Made by a program: the position numbers and the translations under genes | Notes under the pieces: model-generated | What the model was told of the DNA's origin: nothing | What the model saw: only the letters and a program-made list of their open reading frames with translations | The model's database searches: none | In this document: positions 1 to 5,677 of the stretch, piece by piece | How the letters are laid out: each line of letters opens with the position of its first letter | How positions within the stretch are numbered: the stretch's first letter is position 1 | Assembly: GCA_963169055.1 (NCBI GenBank) | Contig: CAUJFU010000268.1 | Span: forward strand, 1 to 13,206 | Length of the DNA stretch: 13,206 nucleotides | Reading direction: 5' to 3' | Source: Myxococcota bacterium | GTDB taxonomy: Bacteria; Myxococcota_C; UBA6777

Positions 1-826
1 AGCAAGCCCGTTTTTGCGGGCCGCTTTGTTGCCAGCAAACAAAGGCGATGCGAGCGGCTTGATGGGCCATAATGAGTCCCACGCCAAGGATGACGGCCTT
101 TTTGTCGAAGGTTTCGCCTTTTTTGGGGGGTGGTTTTTTGAGCGCAAGGTCGCGGATCTTTTCTGGGTGGGTGTAAAGTTCGAGGGTGCGTTGGAGTTTG
201 GTTTGCATCTGTTGCTGGGCAAGCTTCGTGGCTTCGTCGACTTTGGAGATGGCGACGATCGCGAGTTGCGCGGCCAATCGCTTTTGCCACTCGGGGGAGT
301 TCGCAAGTTTTTGTGCGAGAGCAGTGACTTTTTTCTTGTATTTTTGAAGGGCTTTGTCGAAAAGCGAAGCGGAGTGTTTTGCAACTTGCTGTGCGCGTTG
401 TTTTCCTTGGTGAGATAATTTTTGCGCGAGGATATCGGCTTTGGCTTTGGCTGCATGGTAGACTTTTTTGAGTGCGTGAGCTGTGCTGCGGAGGGCGGCG
501 GGGACGGGTTTGGGGGAGCCGTTGATGAAGAGGGTGCTTTTGCCTTCGTGGGGTTTGACGCAGAGTTCGAGGGGGGCGACGAAGGGTAGCTTGATGGTTT
601 TGCACGTTCCTGCGGCTTGTTTGGTTTGGAGAGCGGCTTCGGCTTTGCGGATGCGTTGAAGCTGTTTGTCTTTGTTTTGGGCTTCTTGGATGTGTTGAAG
701 GCGCGCTTGTTGGATAGCTTGTTCCATTTGTGCGGATGTTTGGGGTGTTGGTGGAGGTGTTTGTGCGTTGGCTTGGAGGGGCCAAACAAGGACAAACAAG
801 AGGGCAAAGAGAGGTCGGGTTTGCAT
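1..826 (-). CDS. Secreted helical protein of unknown function (3' end beyond window)
   Basis: The frame is open from ATG 826-824 to the window edge without a stop, giving 275 residues with the C-terminus missing. Residues 1-21 form a clear signal peptide (basic MQTR, hydrophobic FALLFVLVWPL, then QANA before Gln22), so the product is probably exported. A Pro/Thr-rich linker (22-31) leads into a Gln/Ala/Lys-rich stretch that should be strongly helical or coiled coil (33-70). A short non-helical segment with two Cys (C75 and C89, possible disulfide) follows, then another long Lys/Ala/Gln helix region (110-230). A hydrophobic stretch at about 244-264 (AVILGVGLIMAHQAARIAFV) could be a membrane segment. 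I do not recognise the family. The start is supported by the signal peptide and a purine-rich GAAGGGAA upstream, which is itself part of an inverted repeat. It follows clpP on the same strand with about 100 bp between them, so read-through is possible. Confidence 0.8.
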   Translation of the reverse strand, partial: MQTRPLFALLFVLVWPLQANAQTPPPTPQTSAQMEQAIQQARLQHIQEAQNKDKQLQRIRKAEAALQTKQAAGTCKTIKLPFVAPLELCVKPHEGKSTLFINGSPKPVPAALRSTAHALKKVYHAAKAKADILAQKLSHQGKQRAQQVAKHSASLFDKALQKYKKKVTALAQKLANSPEWQKRLAAQLAIVAISKVDEATKLAQQQMQTKLQRTLELYTHPEKIRDLALKKPPPKKGETFDKKAVILGVGLIMAHQAARIAFVCWQQSGPQKRAC

Positions 827-833
827 GGGCGTT

Positions 834-870
834 ATTCCCTTCGTGGGTGGGATGGAGCGTCGAAGGGAAT
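834..870 (-). promoter_or_regulatory. Perfect 10-bp inverted repeat over the ribosome-binding region
   Basis: ATTCCCTTCG at 834-843 and its exact complement CGAAGGGAAT at 861-870 are separated by 17 bases. On the minus-strand transcript the 3' arm holds the GAAGGGAA Shine-Dalgarno-like sequence and ends seven bases before the ATG at 826. A hairpin in the mRNA would therefore hide the ribosome-binding site of the secreted helical protein. It could instead be a DNA operator. The pairing is visible directly; the regulatory role is inference. Confidence 0.55.
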
Positions 871-929
871 GTACAAAACAACAAGGGAAAGGGAAGGGGC
901 AGAAGACGAGGAAGGCGGATAGGCGGGAG

Positions 930-1508
930 TTAGAGGGCGTCGATAGAGTGGATGATGTGACCGACGAGTTTATATTCTTTGGCTTCTTCGGCGGACATCC
1001 AGAAGTTGCGGTCGGTGTCTTTTGTGATCTTTTCGAGGGGTTGTCCTGTTTGTTGGGCAAAGGATTTGTTGAGGCGTTCGCGCATCTTGACGATCTCAAG
1101 GGCTTCGATGGCGATATCGGAGGCTTGACCGCTGACACCGCCGAGGGGCTGGTGCAGCATATAGCGGGTGTTGGGGAGGCTGTAGCGATCTTCGAGCGGG
1201 ACAGACGAGTAGATCAACGCACCTGCGCTGGCTACCCATCCTGTGCCGATGATCTTTACACGCGGTTTGACGAAGCGGATCATGTCAAAGATGGTGTCGC
1301 CAGACTCGACGTGTCCGCCTTGGCTGTTGATGAACAGCTTGATCGGATCGTTAGAGGTTGCCGATAACAGCAGCAACTTTTGGGTGACGTCTTCGGCAAC
1401 GCTTTGATCGATGCGTCCGTAGATCAGGAGGGTTCGGGTTTCGAGTAGTTTGCGTTCGAGGAAAGATCGCGTACTTTCGGAGGCAAAGTCATCACTCAAG
1501 CGAGTCAT
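930..1508 (-). CDS. clpP: ClpP-family serine protease subunit, divergent, with Asn at the triad Asp position
   Basis: This 192-residue protein has the ClpP/crotonase fold landmarks: LFINSQGG (58-65), GWVASAGA around the nucleophile Ser94, and RYMLHQPLGG with His119. The Ser-to-His spacing of 25 matches E. coli ClpP (S97/H122). Counting on by 49 residues, as in E. coli (D171), lands on Asn168 in DTDRNFWMSAEEA, so the third triad residue appears to be Asn (codon AAC, 1007-1005). ClpP forms a tetradecameric chamber that degrades proteins fed by ClpX or ClpA/C. The divergent sequence and absence of clpX beside it suggest a second ClpP paralogue. ATG 1508 is chosen over the longer open frame (to 1739) because AAGGAG lies ten bases upstream and homology starts here. 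A good promoter lies inside the would-be extension. TAA is at 932-930. Confidence 0.92.
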   Translation of the reverse strand: MTRLSDDFASESTRSFLERKLLETRTLLIYGRIDQSVAEDVTQKLLLLSATSNDPIKLFINSQGGHVESGDTIFDMIRFVKPRVKIIGTGWVASAGALIYSSVPLEDRYSLPNTRYMLHQPLGGVSGQASDIAIEALEIVKMRERLNKSFAQQTGQPLEKITKDTDRNFWMSAEEAKEYKLVGHIIHSIDAL

Positions 1509-1534
1509 CGGGCAAGATCTCCTTGGTTGTAGGG

Positions 1535-1548
1535 GGACGAGAGCGTCC
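1535..1548 (-). other. Small hairpin in the clpP leader
   Basis: GGACG and CGTCC flank a four-base loop between the clpP promoter and its Shine-Dalgarno sequence. It would fold in the leader RNA. The short stem makes chance plausible. Confidence 0.3.
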
Positions 1549-1572
1549 ACTTCGTGCCGCAAAGCAGCAAGG

Positions 1573-1601
1573 AAGATAAGCATAGCCGTACCATCTGGCA
1601 A
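1573..1601 (-). promoter_or_regulatory. Sigma70-type promoter of clpP
   Basis: Read on the minus strand, TTGCCA (1601-1596) and TATCTT (1578-1573) are separated by exactly 17 bases. Transcription would start near 1566, leaving a leader of about 58 nt with a small hairpin and AAGGAG before ATG 1508. No heat-shock CIRCE-type repeat was seen here. Confidence 0.6.
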
Positions 1602-1666
1602 ACGGTAGAGGCACGTGGGAGCCAACGTATGGATCGGATGGACGCCGTTGGATCTATGGAGTGGGG

Positions 1667-2356
1667 TTATTTCCTTCGGTACACGCGGACTTTGGTGATG
1701 AGTCGATCGAGTTTGGGATCGTTTTCTTCTTGTTGCCATCGTTTGTAGGCGGCTTGAAGGGCCTTGATAAAGGGGATTTGTTTTGGATTGGCTTTCTCGA
1801 AGGCATCGGTCTGTTCGCCGATCTTTTTGAGGATCTGAGGATGAAGCACAAGGGCGCGAAGTTTTTGCACGCCGTCGGCTTTGGAAGCGCTAAAGCACAA
1901 AGCGATCAAGAGTTCTTCTTTGCGGATCTCGAAGCCAAGGGCTCGATCGATCAGGCCGTCCGAGTAGCGTTCGGATATCTGGTGGCGCAGGCCAGATGTG
2001 ACGTGATAGAGGTGGTGTTTTTCGGGGACAAGAAGCGGTGTGGATTCGTTGCATTGTTGGGCGCAGGAGACGATGCTGCGCAAAAGGATGCGGTTATTGA
2101 GCCACACGTCGCTGAGGTGCTTGTCGAGCAGGGTGTCGATCGTGATCCGCTCGCTGTTCTCGCCATCTTCGAGGCCGATGTACGAGAAGGTAATGCGGCC
2201 AAAGAAGCTTTTTCCGATCATCTCACGGTAAGCCAAAAACCAGACGACGCCTGCGGAGATCGACAAACCGATCAACCACGCAAGCACTTTTTGCAAGATC
2301 TCCATGCCAAAGGAAGACCCACTCGATACAAGAAACAAGGGATCGAAGAACTCCAT
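1667..2356 (-). CDS. Membrane-anchored protein of unknown function
   Basis: The product has 229 residues. One strongly hydrophobic segment (about 19-43, MEILQKVLAWLIGLSISAGV onward to VWFLAY) should be an N-terminal membrane anchor. The remaining ~185 residues are soluble, with mixed helix and strand, and no catalytic motif that I can name. There are three Cys (98, 102, 154), two of them spaced CAQQC. The C-terminal third is Lys/Gln-rich and helical and ends in the basic VYRRK. No cleavable signal motif is evident, so the bulk could sit on either side of the membrane. ATG 2356 is chosen over the upstream in-frame start near 2407 because AAAAAAGGAG lies seven bases ahead of it. It is followed after 158 bp by clpP with its own promoter, so a shared function is not implied. 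Confidence 0.8.
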   Translation of the reverse strand: MEFFDPLFLVSSGSSFGMEILQKVLAWLIGLSISAGVVWFLAYREMIGKSFFGRITFSYIGLEDGENSERITIDTLLDKHLSDVWLNNRILLRSIVSCAQQCNESTPLLVPEKHHLYHVTSGLRHQISERYSDGLIDRALGFEIRKEELLIALCFSASKADGVQKLRALVLHPQILKKIGEQTDAFEKANPKQIPFIKALQAAYKRWQQEENDPKLDRLITKVRVYRRK

Positions 2357-2433
2357 GATACGCTCCTTTTTTGTGGGGGTTGCTCGCTCCTCTGGGATTA
2401 TCCTCATCCTAGATGTGTGATCTCCGTTTGGGC

Positions 2434-2448
2434 GGATATACGATATCC
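2434..2448. promoter_or_regulatory. Inverted repeat upstream of the membrane-anchored protein gene
   Basis: GGATAT and ATATCC are separated by three bases, about 80 bp ahead of ATG 2356. The region around it on the minus strand is AT-rich (TTATCTTGG to the repeat) but I found no well-spaced -35/-10 pair. It may be an operator or part of the promoter. Weak call. Confidence 0.25.
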
Positions 2449-2501
2449 AAGATAAGCGTACACAAAAGGTCGATGTGATCCGTTGTAAACGCCCTGTGGT
2501 T

Positions 2502-2523
2502 GGGCAGCCACGGGGGGCTGCCC
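2502..2523. repeat. REP-like GC-rich palindrome
   Basis: GGGCAGCC (2502-2509) and GGCTGCCC (2516-2523) form a perfect 8-bp stem with a six-base loop ACGGGG, between the esterase stop and the next minus-strand gene. No T tract follows on either strand, so it is not a classic intrinsic terminator. The form, gggcagcc...ggctgcccctac, is of the kind seen as interspersed palindromes in many bacterial genomes. Only one copy is in this window. Confidence 0.55.
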
Positions 2524-2554
2524 CTACATCATTCGATCACACAATAGGCGGATA

Positions 2555-3589
2555 TTAGGCGGTGAAGAGGTCGCGAAGTGTTTGAGATACACGATCAAGG
2601 GCTTGCGCAGCGGCAGGCAATCGGCCTGCAAAATTGAAACTGCCGTGTGTGAGATGCGGAAAATGCAGATGATGGACAGATACGCCCGATGTTTGGAGGC
2701 GTTTGGTGTAAGCGATGCCTTCGTCACGCAAGACATCAAAGCCTGCGGTCGCGATTAGCGTGGGCGAAACGCCCGATAGATCGGGTTCAAGGAGTATGCT
2801 GATTCGGGGATCTGTGCGTTGTGCGCGTTCGGGGATGTATCGATCGAAAAACCACCGCATTTTTTTTTGTGTGAGAAAAAAACCTTCGCCAAAAAGTTCG
2901 TAGGATGGGGCTTCTTGGGAGGCGTCGGCGACAGGGTAGAGTAGCATTTGAACCTTGGGAAGTGGGAGACTTTGCTTTCGGCGTGTGTTGACGACGGAAG
3001 CTGCGAGGTTTCCGCCTGCGCTATCTCCGCCGATGCCCAACCGCAAGCGATCGATGCCGATCTCTTCGGCGTTTGCAACCATCCATGCGTAGGCTTCACA
3101 GGCATCCGAATGAGCCGCAGGGAAAAGATGTTCTGGAGCGAGGCGGTAGCTGCATGAGATGACGGTGCATCGGGCTTTTTCTGCGATGCTTGCGCAAACG
3201 CCATCTTGTCCAACGATGCTCCCCATCACGAAACCGCCCCCGTGAAGGTAAAACAGCGCCGTTCCATCGTGATGTTGAGGTCGATAGATCCGCATCGTGA
3301 GTGTGCGCAGTTCGAGCGGTACGGGGCGCTCCTCGACTCGGACACTTGTGGGGCGTGGGCCTGAAAGAAAAGCGGATGCGCTCTCGTGTTCGTGGCGGTG
3401 ACGGGGGATCCTGTGTGTGGGTGGGGTGTCGTCGGCTTGGAAACGTGAGGCGAGGTAACTTAACCAGTTGTGTTGTGGGTCCAAAGCGACGCCGTCGTCG
3501 GTGGCAGGTGGGCCTGAGAGGGCGCGTTGGATCGACGGAGGGAATTTGAGCAACCCTCCTAAGGCCGCTAGGCGCAGAGATTCAAACAT
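2555..3589 (-). CDS. Alpha/beta-hydrolase esterase/lipase, HSL-like (family IV)
   Basis: The 344-residue protein carries the full set of hormone-sensitive-lipase-type motifs. HGGG at 116-119 is the oxyanion hole. YRLAPE is at 148-153. GDSAGG has the nucleophile Ser190, Asp285 lies in GFDVLRDEG, and His315 in LTHGSF completes the triad. These enzymes hydrolyse short- to medium-chain carboxyl esters. No signal peptide is evident, so it is probably cytoplasmic. The ~90 N-terminal residues before the core strand form the cap region usual for this family. ATG 3589 has GAGGA at good spacing. It is a single gene with two candidate promoters upstream; the next downstream gene begins about 200 bp further on, past a palindrome. 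The natural substrate cannot be told from sequence. Confidence 0.93.
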   Translation of the reverse strand: MFESLRLAALGGLLKFPPSIQRALSGPPATDDGVALDPQHNWLSYLASRFQADDTPPTHRIPRHRHEHESASAFLSGPRPTSVRVEERPVPLELRTLTMRIYRPQHHDGTALFYLHGGGFVMGSIVGQDGVCASIAEKARCTVISCSYRLAPEHLFPAAHSDACEAYAWMVANAEEIGIDRLRLGIGGDSAGGNLAASVVNTRRKQSLPLPKVQMLLYPVADASQEAPSYELFGEGFFLTQKKMRWFFDRYIPERAQRTDPRISILLEPDLSGVSPTLIATAGFDVLRDEGIAYTKRLQTSGVSVHHLHFPHLTHGSFNFAGRLPAAAQALDRVSQTLRDLFTA

Positions 3590-3624
3590 GGGTGTTCCTC
3601 GGCGTGTTTGAGGTGAAAGGCCGG

Positions 3625-3642
3625 AATATGCGAAACCATATT
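3625..3642. promoter_or_regulatory. Inverted repeat overlapping the proximal esterase -10 box
   Basis: AATATG (3625-3630) and CATATT (3637-3642) are perfect complements separated by six bases. The repeat overlaps the -10 hexamer and the expected start site of the proximal promoter, the usual place for a repressor operator. The binding protein is unknown. Confidence 0.4.
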
Positions 3643-3665
3643 AGCCGAGGTGTGTTGCCTGTCTA
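3638..3665 (-). promoter_or_regulatory. Proximal sigma70-type promoter of the esterase gene
   Basis: On the minus strand TAGACA (3665-3660) and TAATAT (3643-3638) are 16 bases apart. The start would be near 3631, giving a leader of about 40 nt to ATG 3589. Confidence 0.5.
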
Positions 3666-3712
3666 GGGATGGTGGGTGTGTTAGAGAGAAGAAAGTTTAT
3701 CGAACATGGCCG

Positions 3713-3741
3713 ATTATAGGGGAGATGTGGAGGCTTGTCGA
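3713..3741 (-). promoter_or_regulatory. Distal sigma70-type promoter upstream of the esterase gene
   Basis: On the minus strand TCGACA (3741-3736) and a perfect TATAAT (3718-3713) are 17 bases apart, making this the closest match to consensus in the window. It lies just past the PARG stop codon. With the proximal promoter it would give the esterase tandem promoters; the longer leader would include the AATATG/CATATT repeat. Confidence 0.6.
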
Positions 3742-3754
3742 AGAACAGGAATAC

Positions 3755-4615
3755 TCAGGCAGAAGGAAAGGTCTGTTGAAAAGCGTTGTGGGTGTTGTGT
3801 TGTTTGGAGGTGTCGTACACGGCGAAGGTGATGTGTTTGAAAGCGCGTGCGTAGCCGTGATCGAGGAGGTGTTGACGAAACCACTCGGCCATCTGCAAGG
3901 GATCGTTGCGAAAGACTCCGCATCCCCATGCGCCCAATACAAGGGTTTGCTGCTTTTTATGGACGCATAGCGCGAGCATCTTTTCGATGCGTTCGGACAT
4001 CACCGCAGCGATGCGAGGTTTTTCTTCTGGGCTGTTTTGCTCGATAGCACCGCGATTGACGGCGGCAGAGGTGATCATCGTTGCGCGATAAGGCACCTCA
4101 AGAAGTTGATCGTTGTCGTCACGAAACACGGGAACATCGGGTGAATAGATCATATTGTCGGTATAAAGCAGAGACTTGAGGTGGCGATGCGTGCCGTAGT
4201 ATCCGTGAACAGGGGCGATACACGCATAAAGCCCCGAAGCGCGTGCGAGGCTTTCTTCTTGGGCTTGGCTGCCGCCCAAAAAGCCGCCACCGGGGTTTTT
4301 GGCCGAAGCAAAGTTGAGACACATGACATCGGTGTGGTCTTGTTGAAGCAGACGACTTGCTGCGGCCAACGTGGTTTCGCCCGTCACTTCGATGGTTGCG
4401 AGGGGATCCGATTGCGTTTTCAGCAGCGTTCGTGCTTCGTTCAGCAAGTCACCCAACACTTCGGGGGAGAATAATTCGGTGCGTTGGATGGCATCTTGGA
4501 GGGCGGGCTGGAGGCGGATGCTTCGTTGGTCGGGGAGGTCGTAGCTTCCACGCGAAAGGATATCTAAGGTTTTTTGCGCGATATCGGATCGTTTTTTTCG
4601 GCTGTCTTGGCTCAT
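3755..4615 (-). CDS. Microbial-type PARG (TIGR02452/DUF2263 family) macrodomain hydrolase
   Basis: The 286-residue product has the PARG signature: a GGG run (109-111) followed by QEE (119-121) in NPGGGFLGGSQAQEESLARA. This forms the ADP-ribose diphosphate loop and the catalytic glutamates. GAWGCGVFRNDP (228-239) is the second phosphate-binding loop of the macrodomain. An N-terminal accessory helical region (about 1-75) is typical of the bacterial family. Known members hydrolyse poly(ADP-ribose) or related ADP-ribose conjugates; the cellular target here is unknown. No ADP-ribosyltransferase such as DarT is adjacent. ATG 4615 is preceded by GGAG seven bases away. It is divergent from the secreted-protein gene at 4766 across a 150-bp intergenic region. 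The 3' end is followed directly by the distal esterase promoter. Confidence 0.9.
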   Translation of the reverse strand: MSQDSRKKRSDIAQKTLDILSRGSYDLPDQRSIRLQPALQDAIQRTELFSPEVLGDLLNEARTLLKTQSDPLATIEVTGETTLAAASRLLQQDHTDVMCLNFASAKNPGGGFLGGSQAQEESLARASGLYACIAPVHGYYGTHRHLKSLLYTDNMIYSPDVPVFRDDNDQLLEVPYRATMITSAAVNRGAIEQNSPEEKPRIAAVMSERIEKMLALCVHKKQQTLVLGAWGCGVFRNDPLQMAEWFRQHLLDHGYARAFKHITFAVYDTSKQHNTHNAFQQTFPSA

Positions 4616-4645
4616 GGCTCGGCTCCGTGTGTAGAGATTAGGCGG

Positions 4646-4688
4646 TGCTGTTTACGCAGCGACAGCATGGAGAGTTCGATCCGCGAAC
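4646..4688. promoter_or_regulatory. Two inverted repeats in the PARG/secreted-protein divergent region
   Basis: TGCTGT (4646-4651) pairs with ACAGCA (4662-4667), and GTTCG (4674-4678) pairs with CGAAC (4684-4688) across five bases. Both lie between PARG and the plus-strand promoter at 4697 and could be operators for either gene. I found no convincing PARG promoter. The second repeat has the arms of a Gram-positive LexA box in reversed order, so I do not call it an SOS box. Confidence 0.3.
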
Positions 4689-4696
4689 AAAGCCTT

Positions 4697-4725
4697 TTGC
4701 CAAAAGCAACGTAGGCGAGTACAAT
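4697..4725 (+). promoter_or_regulatory. Sigma70-type promoter of the secreted-protein/matrixin operon
   Basis: TTGCCA (4697-4702) and TACAAT (4720-4725) are 17 bases apart. The start would be near 4732, leaving a ~34-nt leader with GGAGG five bases before ATG 4766. This supports ATG 4766 over upstream in-frame starts. Confidence 0.65.
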
Positions 4726-4765
4726 CCTGTGCGCGTTGGCTGCTTGGATTCGGATGGAGGAAACG

Positions 4766-5677
4766 ATGTTGGGTCGATATATCGCAAGGTTGTGTGCGAT
4801 CGCAAAGCTGTGTGTCGCCGTAAGACCGTGTGTGCGTGCGTGGAGAAACAAGCCGAATCGATGGGCTTTTTGGGGCGGGGCGAAAGGATGGTGCGGTGGG
4901 CTTGTTGCGCTGATTCTTGTGGGGAGTGCGGTGACCAGTCATGCCGCAACGATCTTGCGCTTGACCGAAGCTCAAATGCTCGAACAATCGACCTTTATCG
5001 TTCGTGCGAAGGTTCTTTACCAGTGGTCTTTTTGGACGAAAGAACAGCACGCGATCGTCACACAAGTGACCTTGCGCGTCGTCTCGGAGCTTTTGGGGCG
5101 CTCTGCTCCAAAACGCGTTGTGGTCGGTCACTACGGGGGAACGGTTGGGAAAGATTCGATGGGACTGGAGGGAGGGCCGCGTTTTGCCGTGGGTGAAGAA
5201 GTCGTCTTATTTTTGTATCCCAATCCGCATATCGGAGGTGAATATCTTCTGACAGGTTGGACACAAGGTCTCTGGAAGATCGCCTCCCCTCCCGCTTCGT
5301 TTCCGCAAAACACAGCGGAAGATCTGCGTTTGTGTATCGCCCCTTCCCATGAATCGCACAGCGGGATGTTCGCCCCATCCAACAAGCCGCACGACAGGAG
5401 GCCCGCAGTATCCGATAACTCAGACGGTGGGAGGCCCGTAGCATCCGAAAAGCCAGACGGTGGGAGGCCCGCAGTATCCGATAACTCAGACGGTGGGAGG
5501 CCCGTAGCATTCGAAAAGCCAGACGGTGGGATGTGGAGGGGGCGCTCTGCGCAGGGCCGTGATCAGGTACGACACACGACGCTACGCGACTTTACGCTGC
5601 GCTTGCGGGCGCTTTGGGCATTCCATCGTCAAAAGGCAAACGAACAGAAGACGAAAAGACAAGGAGGGGGGCGATGA
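4766..5677 (+). CDS. Secreted protein with C-terminal 11-residue tandem repeats, partner of matrixin
   Basis: The product has 303 residues. A long basic N-region (1-42) precedes the hydrophobic GGLVALILVGSAVTSHA and a likely cleavage after Ala60, so export is probable. Residues 62-178 form a compact domain beginning with ATILRLTEAQMLEQSTFIVRA. It has alternating hydrophobics typical of a small beta-rich fold. I recall similar uncharacterised exported proteins in Myxococcota but cannot name a domain. Residues 202-256 are five copies of an 11-residue unit of the type PxxSxxxDGGR. The tail (270-298) is a basic amphipathic helix. ATG 4766 has an ideal GGAGG; ATG 4754 and TTG 4736 upstream lack one. 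Its stop overlaps the matrixin start (ATGA), so the two are translationally coupled and likely act together outside the cytoplasm. Role unknown. Confidence 0.85.
   Translation: MLGRYIARLCAIAKLCVAVRPCVRAWRNKPNRWAFWGGAKGWCGGLVALILVGSAVTSHAATILRLTEAQMLEQSTFIVRAKVLYQWSFWTKEQHAIVTQVTLRVVSELLGRSAPKRVVVGHYGGTVGKDSMGLEGGPRFAVGEEVVLFLYPNPHIGGEYLLTGWTQGLWKIASPPASFPQNTAEDLRLCIAPSHESHSGMFAPSNKPHDRRPAVSDNSDGGRPVASEKPDGGRPAVSDNSDGGRPVAFEKPDGGMWRGRSAQGRDQVRHTTLRDFTLRLRALWAFHRQKANEQKTKRQGGGR
5368..5532 (+). repeat. 33-bp tandem repeat, five units, with a recent 66-bp duplication
   Basis: Four clear 33-bp units start at 5401, 5434, 5467 and 5500, alternating between two types (SDNSDGGR and SEKPDGGR in translation). 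Block 5401-5466 matches 5467-5532 at 64 of 66 positions. A fifth, degenerate unit precedes them at 5368-5400. All units are multiples of three, so copy-number change keeps the reading frame. Confidence 0.9.

Noticed and set aside
1-24. GCCCG/CGGGC hairpin with a T-rich loop at the left edge
   Set aside because: It lies within the open coding frame of the leftmost gene and the T run is in the loop, so it is not a terminator.
768-1367. 199-aa open frame on the plus strand opposite clpP
   Set aside because: It runs antisense to a clear ClpP gene and its translation has no family features; it is a shadow of the real gene.
1509-1739. N-terminal extension of ClpP by 77 residues
   Set aside because: The extension contains the promoter TTGCCA-17-TATCTT, lacks ClpP homology and has no better ribosome-binding site than ATG 1508.
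1661-2455. 264-aa open frame on the plus strand
   Set aside because: It is antisense to the membrane-anchored protein gene, which has a better ribosome-binding site and a sensible membrane segment.
3593-3650. CCTCGGC and GCCGAGG as a long-range hairpin hiding the esterase ribosome-binding site
   Set aside because: The distal arm is in the spacer of the proximal promoter and is not in that transcript; arms are far apart and the match is short.
3683-3709. Eight-codon open frame (MFDKLSSL) after the distal esterase promoter as a leader peptide
   Set aside because: There is no ribosome-binding site and the ATG falls almost at the expected transcript start.
4674-4688. GTTCG-N5-CGAAC as a LexA (SOS) box controlling PARG
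   Set aside because: The arm order and spacing do not match the LexA boxes I know for Gram-positive bacteria or Myxococcus, so it is kept only as a generic inverted repeat.
5058-5510. 150-aa minus-strand frame with repeated LRASHRLSYRI-type units
   Set aside because: The apparent protein repeat is only the antisense reading of the 33-bp tandem repeat in the secreted-protein gene.
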